Source of the DNA: Moellerella sp963519845
GTDB lineage: Bacteria > Pseudomonadota > Gammaproteobacteria > Enterobacterales > Enterobacteriaceae
NCBI GenBank assembly: GCA_963519845.1
Contig: CAUQNX010000004.1
Span: 1 to 64,000 of the forward strand
Length of the DNA: 64,000 nucleotides
Direction: 5' to 3'
Shown here: positions 62,326-64,000 of the stretch, piece after piece
Position numbering within the stretch: position 1 is the stretch's first letter
Layout of the letters: the number at the start of each line of letters is the position of its first letter
Notes under the pieces: generated by a model
Database searches by the model: none
What the model was told of the DNA's origin: nothing
Seen by the model: the letters and a program-made list of their open reading frames with translations, nothing else
Made by a program: the position numbers and the translations under genes

Positions 62326-63795
62326 TTACTTCTGCCCTTGATTATCTTTTATCGCTGCTGATAACGCCCTAGTTATCGCCATAGATAAAGTTTTAGCATC
62401 TAAAAATAGCGCATCAAGATTAGCGTAATATTCATCTCTCTTTTGATGATAATCAACCGTTAATAGATGCGTATCACTTGGTTGAACATTTGTCTGTTCG
62501 AGATAATTTTGTATATCAGCTCGCTCTTCATTTCTTAGTGATTCTATGATGATAGGTAATAGGTCATCCGTGGTTAACACCCCACAATAAAAAGCTTTTA
62601 GATGGTGATTAATAGCGTCATTTATCACAGAAATAGTTTGCAGAGTATTTTCAATGGCTGTCGGAAAATTTAGACTTGTATTCACTTGAGCTGCCTCATT
62701 TTCACGAATTGACTGCCAATAATTTATTGGAGAATTAAATTTCTCAAGAAAATAACGTCCAATGTAAAGTGAAGGCGCAAAAATAAGACGGTGATAGCGA
62801 TATTTAATATTTTTTTCCACCATCTGAATACTTTGATTTATTCCACTATAAATGGGTGAAAAATCGAGATCTACACGCCTGTTATCCCCTTTGAAAAAGG
62901 CGAATTTATATACAATAACCGCGCCGACTTCGTCTCGATTAAGTAATTCTATATAACTGAGTGGAAAATAGAGTGTGCGTCCTTCAACAATTTGATTTTT
63001 ATTGAGACAAACTCGATGAGATGTAACGTAAAAGCATTCTGTGAGGCCAACAATAATATTATCCGGTACTGAGGTTTGTGCTTTTTCTGCCAGAGAATCA
63101 ATCCAATACCATAAGTTGGGGGCTTCTACACGATTCACTAATTGGCCAATACTCTGGATTGGTTCGCCCTGAAATATAACAAAGCTTTGACGTAATTTTA
63201 ATAATCCCCAAAGAATATAGCCAGTCATCGCCAACAGCGTAAAAACAATCAACAAGAACAAATAAAAGCGATCTTGGTTAACGACAAATTTATTTGCCAG
63301 CCAAATAGCTTCATAAGAGAGCAAACACAGAAAACTAAGCGCGGCCAGCAGCATTTGTGCGATTAAAATATAAGGAAGTATCTTTCGACAAAACTTAAAT
63401 ACCGATAATAATAGATCGCGTGATTGGCGAGCAGCATAAGCGCCATTAATACAGAGTAAGATAGTAAAACCCGCTAATAACAACGATAAAATAGCCATCA
63501 CAATTGCAGTGATTGATATAGCTTGTTGAAAGTTAATCAAGCTGATTTCAGTTTCATATTTAGCAAATTGGCTATCAAGTTTCAGGATGTAATCACTTCC
63601 CAAAATAGTTGTACCATTTTCAAATCTCACTAAGGTTTCAGGATCTGTTTTTACATCAGCAGCAAGATCCATTCTTTCTGTCATGGTTTTCTGAAAGAAA
63701 TTATATGAATCGTAATTCCTACTATATTGTATAATACCGCATATTGATAATAACAATGGTAGCAATAATAGCCATAAAATAAGCTTATTTTGCAT
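62326..63795 (-). CDS. Membrane protein resembling an M48 peptidase with destroyed zinc motif
   Basis: A 489-aa protein. Hydrophobic segments lie near residues 7-23, 97-118, 141-163 and 178-202, then a soluble domain. That domain reads GRTLYFPLSYIELLNRDEVGAVI, the usual lead-in to HExxH in M48 membrane peptidases, but the motif itself is YKFAF (about 296-300) before FKGDN. Both zinc histidines and the catalytic glutamate are gone, while the flanks fit, so this is probably a pseudo-peptidase. I start at ATG 63795, because GGGAGAGG lies six bases upstream; ATG 63801 almost touches it. No ligand, partner or phenotype is evident. It is convergent with ubiK. Family assignment is by pattern only. 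Confidence 0.7.
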   Translation of the reverse strand: MQNKLILWLLLLPLLLSICGIIQYSRNYDSYNFFQKTMTERMDLAADVKTDPETLVRFENGTTILGSDYILKLDSQFAKYETEISLINFQQAISITAIVMAILSLLLAGFTILLCINGAYAARQSRDLLLSVFKFCRKILPYILIAQMLLAALSFLCLLSYEAIWLANKFVVNQDRFYLFLLIVFTLLAMTGYILWGLLKLRQSFVIFQGEPIQSIGQLVNRVEAPNLWYWIDSLAEKAQTSVPDNIIVGLTECFYVTSHRVCLNKNQIVEGRTLYFPLSYIELLNRDEVGAVIVYKFAFFKGDNRRVDLDFSPIYSGINQSIQMVEKNIKYRYHRLIFAPSLYIGRYFLEKFNSPINYWQSIRENEAAQVNTSLNFPTAIENTLQTISVINDAINHHLKAFYCGVLTTDDLLPIIIESLRNEERADIQNYLEQTNVQPSDTHLLTVDYHQKRDEYYANLDALFLDAKTLSMAITRALSAAIKDNQGQK

Positions 63796-64000
63796 TAACA
63801 TCCTCTCCCTTAAACAACTTTCATTTTAAAATTTAAAATAAAAAACTTTGTATCTCAGCCATTTAATCTGAGTGAATTTATCCATATTACACTCTTTTGA
63901 TTACATAGCTTTTCTATAAATTCAGAATTATCTTTATTCAAAACAGATATAATTTAACTTGAGAGACAAAGATAGCCCTACTTTTGTGATACACATAAAG

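Noticed and set aside
1..64000. CRISPR arrays, tRNA or rRNA genes, IS elements, phage genes
   Set aside because: No spaced repeats, cloverleaf-like blocks, transposase motifs or phage structural genes were seen on reading both strands.

Overview
The window looks like chromosomal core of a low-GC member of the order Enterobacterales. The evidence is recB-ptrA-recC in one operon, thiBPQ next to polB-rapA-rluA-djlA-lptD-surA-pdxA-rsmA-apaGH-folA, and ftsP-plsC-parC-parE-yqiA-cpdA-nudF-tolC. All are Enterobacterales gene orders, and most proteins are close to E. coli length. The AT-rich composition and a 283-residue thymidylate synthase of the Vibrio/Haemophilus type point away from Escherichia itself, towards a Morganellaceae-, Budviciaceae- or Orbaceae-like lineage. 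I cannot name the genus from sequence alone. No tRNA, rRNA, IS element, prophage or CRISPR array was recognised.

Layout. 1-14010 (minus strand): an unrecognised partial gene, then the recombination operon recD/recB/ptrA/recC, fused by 4-23 nt overlaps to four minor-pseudopilin genes (ppdA, ppdB, ygdB, ppdC). 14574-19245 (minus): thyA, lgt, ptsP, rppH. 19326-25253 (plus): a promoter and TPP riboswitch drive thiBPQ, followed by polB with its own extended -10 promoter. 25505-37157: rapA, rluA, a 30-codon membrane ORF (minus), djlA (minus), then lptD-surA-pdxA-rsmA-apaG-apaH, which links LPS export, outer-membrane protein folding, vitamin B6 synthesis, ribosome maturation and dinucleotide turnover. 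37366-47904 (mostly minus): folA, a LysE-type exporter (plus), ftsP, plsC, parC, parE, yqiA, cpdA, nudF. 48245-55115 (mostly plus): tolC, rluF, a divergent MFS/LysR pair, ygiB-ygiC. 55186-59394: an accessory block with an ABM-fold protein, a very short cytochrome P450-like protein and a divergent ArsR-family regulator, then ygiD and a Bcr/CflA transporter. 60029-63795: yagU, ribB with an FMN riboswitch, ubiK, and a membrane protein resembling an M48 peptidase whose zinc motif is destroyed.

Compared with the E. coli K-12 order known to me, three core blocks normally far apart are joined here (at rppH|thiB and folA|LysE-ftsP). yqiB and zupT are missing from their usual places, and rluF and yagU sit in new places. 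The interval from tolC to ubiK is where extra genes collect.

The best candidates for something undescribed are the P450-like/ABM/ArsR cluster, because the P450-like protein keeps the haem-Cys loop but lacks ExxR and the meander; the catalytically dead M48-like membrane protein; the 30-residue membrane ORF with a strong ribosome binding site; and an FtsP whose twin-arginine motif reads WR.
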